In this document: one piece after another, positions 62,101 through 64,000 of the stretch
Numbering within the stretch: the first letter of the stretch is position 1
Layout of the letters: each line of letters starts with the position of its first letter
IMG/VR virus record: IMGVR_UViG_3300042862_000163
Coordinates: 1-64,000 of that record
DNA length: 64,000 nt
Origin: a virus
Reading direction: 5' to 3' (one strand)
Made by a program: the position numbers and the translations under genes
The notes under the pieces: model-generated
Told to the model about the DNA's origin: nothing
What the model saw: the letters and a program-made list of their open reading frames with translations, nothing else
Database searches by the model: none

Positions 62101-63912
62101 GAGGCATCAGAAGATTTATTTAAAACTATGGCAATGTATAATGAATTTGCTATTAAGTTTCAGTATTTATCACAAATAGAAAATCAAGGAAGAGCATTGC
62201 TAAGACTTGAACAAAACAAAAAAGCTATTGCAACCTCTCAATTTGGAAAAACACAAAAGGATGAGTATGGTGAATTAGTATATACAAATGATAATAATGA
62301 GAACACTAAACTATATGAAGATATGTTCAAAGCTATTGTATATCAACAAAAGTATATACAAAGTGAAGCATTTGATCAATTGCTAGGAAAGTTTGGTAAT
62401 TTTGGTACAACTATAAATGATAAACTTGGATTTAAACTATTACCAGAAAATTTAGATGGAAGACAAATAAGTATTAATAAAGCTATAACACAATTAAATA
62501 ATACATTTCAAGTGACAGCTTTAGGTCTTAATATACTATCATCATCATCTAACTACTTTGGAGGTACAGCACAAGGGTTTATTAACGCTGGTAAGTATTT
62601 TACTAAAGCAGATTATGCAGCTACAGAAATGTGGTTACTAGGTAATAAAATGGGTGGTGTAGATAAACAGAAAATTCTTGCTGCACTTGAATATTTTATA
62701 CCATTCACAGACAATTATAATAAACAAGCTACAACGCATCTTTCTTTAAATAAATTAGATGAGCAAGCTGTGCAAGATTGGTTAATGATAATGATGAGAG
62801 AAGGAGATGAAGCTGTACAAAGATTAAACTTTTTTTCTTTCTTGAAAAATTCAATTGTTGTAGATGGTAAAGTGGTTAACTCTAGAGAATATTTAAAAAC
62901 TACAGAAGAGTATAAAGAATTTTATAAAGGAACTGAACAAGAAAGAAAAGATAGAGCTGATAAATTTGAAAAAGATGTAAAGGCTATTAATGAAAAACAA
63001 GGAGTATTAGCTTTAAGTACAGTAGAAAATGGTGAACTTATTATTCCTGGTGTAGATAGAAAATCTGATTCTGTAATAGAACTAAGAAGAAAAGTGCAAA
63101 GTTTTACTGCTGATGCTTTAGGTTCTATGACAGAAGAAAATAAACGTCTAATGAATTTAAATATATATGGAAACTCATTCATGGTATTTAAAAACTGGAT
63201 CCCAAGACTTGTAGATGTACGTATGGGTAATATTAAATACAATGCTGCTTCTGATGCTTATGAATGGGGAAGAACTAGAATGATAGCTAGATTTGTATCA
63301 GATGATCTTAAAGGAGCATTAGGTAATCTTAAAAATTCTTTAATGGGTAATGATAAAGGAATGGAATATATAAGAGAACTATATGAGAAAAAAAGAGCTG
63401 ATTATAAAGCTGATACTAATAAAGAACTTGAAATGACAGAAGATGAATTTATCGATCTTGTTAGAGCAAATATTAAGAATCAATTAATAGATGTATTATT
63501 CTATGCAGGATTGTGGGCATTGTTTTTAGGAATGAAAGCATTAGCTCCAGATGATGATGAAGATCCAGCTGTTAGAAGTCAATGGAACTTCATGCTTAAA
63601 GCAACAGATAAATTTAAAGATGAGGTTGGATATTTTTATAATCCTGGAAGTTTAACAAGTTTAGTATCAAAAGGAGCATTCCCAGCTATGGGACTTATAA
63701 CTAATTATGAAAAAGCATTAGGAGGATTTTTAAAAGAATCATATGCTTTAGGAACAGGAGATGATGAATCAGCTGAAAAGAATCAAGTTATAAAATATTG
63801 GATGAAAACAAATCCTATAACTAATCAAGCTGCAGGATTACTTCCTATGTTTTACCCTGCTTTAGCAAAAGATCTTGGTATAAAGATGCAATCCCAATAT
63901 GGTATAAGATAG
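59125..63912 (+). CDS. giant virion protein with PD-(D/E)XK nuclease domain (1595 aa)
   Basis: A 1595-residue protein one base after the polymerase gene. Residues about 325-480 contain the elements of a RecB/Cas4-type PD-(D/E)XK nuclease: GTALHKDTEH (H336, E340), AGTVDFLAI (D418), INILDWKF (D432, K434) and a following NRQMNQYK helix. The rest is helical and charged, with one hydrophobic segment near residues 1455-1472 (VLFYAGLWALFLGMKALAP). It is probably another ejected protein. The nuclease could act on host or competitor DNA, or trim the incoming phage DNA. Domain call is from motif order, not from a profile search. Confidence 0.7.
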   Translation: MAHCVNRSSPEFIALAEQSNINPIILAAKVSLWQEVNGLDNFPALENIVKSTEEKTIPQTASPQTLALIKDFIKRIGVDAKSMQNIVVNGVKQDANGVALLMQKLIQVVEGTEAQSLPEEAMHFAVAIIKQTNPKLYKKLMSEINNYQLKNEVFETYGSDPGYQLDGKPDVIKLKEEAIAKVLVETIINNNENNPEKLELIAKSQSWWNDIIDYFKNLFMKSGFDKLSMNIISGKNIGTAEDIREEEGTFFLQKSRQEQLVSSIKEISDRISLDTVKNDAGGEDSKYFIDGKEIKWRVSNITKTWYDILRRDKALNDSEFKKAVNTLKADKGTALHKDTEHAMSILTDDSGKLRSREELNDIIANDNHVSFGDPNNNDMYHLLRDNLRARMESFPKDTIFMSEVTIYDAKRDLAGTVDFLAITPTGKINILDWKFIGLDTAKFKDIPWYNVASWNRQMNQYKTIIKDNYGVENKDFEQTRMIPIKAVYSEANAKTGALPNLLNVIIGDVNVKNIKEDYLIPVPAPGEKVIIENDVAASKKINLLLDKLNDVYAKLSEQKALPSERLNKSEQLNALYSAIRQLQMKQDIGPLLYQAKVLNVQIQGIIETYNTKFKDVDRETLKGDEVEDFTKTMLVAEDALQHYTTLDLDLDFLFEGKTTDEEKALKEELRETAYQSRKLKETLGELFTEFTVDNIGGTEKGEKVVKDIFSKWLGTTSTIQIKSVQDLFKMANAAFGRAGMDTQSEVKKLTELKKSFQAWASNKGLTSKNMFSLIKKKGENELIDQYQNEFYKTLTSKIEAKDFDWIRDNVDVDAYKEYLEEKLKTEYKRIEDKSRVGSEEENYNAVTREQFEAKNLYDISTPKSVGWLLYNDIKNFPVETWESKEWKELHAKDTNGNYINKPALDFYNYIIERNNEYAKIGYIQDKTARTFLPWVRKGFTEKLIFGGNITVGEQFLKSISVDPDEVGFGSFDPISGKIINKIPRYLVSKFEEEASEDLFKTMAMYNEFAIKFQYLSQIENQGRALLRLEQNKKAIATSQFGKTQKDEYGELVYTNDNNENTKLYEDMFKAIVYQQKYIQSEAFDQLLGKFGNFGTTINDKLGFKLLPENLDGRQISINKAITQLNNTFQVTALGLNILSSSSNYFGGTAQGFINAGKYFTKADYAATEMWLLGNKMGGVDKQKILAALEYFIPFTDNYNKQATTHLSLNKLDEQAVQDWLMIMMREGDEAVQRLNFFSFLKNSIVVDGKVVNSREYLKTTEEYKEFYKGTEQERKDRADKFEKDVKAINEKQGVLALSTVENGELIIPGVDRKSDSVIELRRKVQSFTADALGSMTEENKRLMNLNIYGNSFMVFKNWIPRLVDVRMGNIKYNAASDAYEWGRTRMIARFVSDDLKGALGNLKNSLMGNDKGMEYIRELYEKKRADYKADTNKELEMTEDEFIDLVRANIKNQLIDVLFYAGLWALFLGMKALAPDDDEDPAVRSQWNFMLKATDKFKDEVGYFYNPGSLTSLVSKGAFPAMGLITNYEKALGGFLKESYALGTGDDESAEKNQVIKYWMKTNPITNQAAGLLPMFYPALAKDLGIKMQSQYGIR

Positions 63913-64000
63913 TGTAAGATTAGTTACTATTAAAATATATTTATGTTATGCTATATTATGAAGAAAATATAATATTATCATTTCGTTATAACAAATATAA

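Noticed and set aside
1-64000. Stop-codon reassignment as seen in some crAss-like phages
   Set aside because: All long genes are intact in the standard code and I found no gene interrupted by TAG; the CTA triplet in the tRNA-like element at 2855 is not in an anticodon position I can defend.
1-64000. CRISPR arrays, insertion sequences, integrase or attachment sites
   Set aside because: No regularly spaced repeats, transposase, recombinase or duplicated attachment-like sequence was seen; nothing suggests lysogeny in this window.

Overview
This window is 64 kb of an AT-rich tailed-phage genome that I read as a crAss-like phage (Crassvirales) of a Bacteroidota host. Four observations support this. 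(1) A left block transcribed on the minus strand faces a right block on the plus strand, which carries terminase, portal, scaffold-like protein, major capsid protein, connectors, tail proteins and then giant virion proteins. (2) A 4125-residue protein carries a DFDID (DxDxD) RNA-polymerase signature in the double-psi-barrel context known for virion RNA polymerases of crAss-like phages. (3) Two receptor-type proteins end in FISUMP domains, which are typical of Bacteroidota. (4) Several intergenic regions carry Bacteroidota-style promoters (TTTG, 19-20 nt, TAnnTTTG-like). Genes use the standard code. The replication genes expected of such a phage are not in the window, and the left edge cuts a gene.

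Layout. 1-1452 (minus): five small genes, the first cut by the window edge, two with zinc-binding cysteines. 1453-3070 (minus): non-coding RNA cluster with a clear transfer-messenger RNA (tmRNA), two oversized tRNA-like elements, another T-arm and much unexplained secondary structure. 3080-5781 (minus): a VWA-domain protein coupled to a MoxR-type AAA+ ATPase whose first 100 residues look like a separate protein fused in. 5827-10255 (minus): about 18 small genes, many of them one- or two-helix membrane proteins, several with overlapping stop/start codons. Five copies of a leader motif (minus-strand AATCCTTAATAAC) precede start codons in the left block. 10256-10731: non-coding divergence region with nested inverted repeats and a promoter.

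10732-17218 (plus): winged-helix-like regulator, IHF/HU-like protein, zinc-ribbon protein, small acidic proteins, possible small terminase, large terminase and portal. 17362-23501: acidic scaffold-like protein, major capsid protein, a tRNA-Met, connector-type proteins and a Thr-tailed surface protein, closed by a strong terminator. 23587-28645: a cassette of fibre/receptor-type proteins with poly-threonine linkers and FISUMP domains, closed by a second terminator. 28831-44082: metallophosphoesterase, connector proteins, a 1714-residue tail protein, a hub-like protein and two virion proteins (one with a zincin HExxH). 44194-63912: its own promoter, then a coiled-coil virion protein, the 4125-residue RNA-polymerase protein and a 1595-residue protein with a PD-(D/E)XK nuclease domain.

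How it fits together (inference): the large proteins at the right are probably packaged and ejected with the DNA, and the packaged polymerase would transcribe the first genes. Host RNA polymerase could read the TTTG/TAnnTTTG promoters of the structural operons. The most unusual items are the phage tmRNA with a long tag ending in MAA beside odd tRNA-like elements, the fused AAA+ gene with a 5' leader motif read in frame, and the FISUMP cassette that has displaced the old C-terminus of a fibre gene, whose remnant is still readable after the stop codon.
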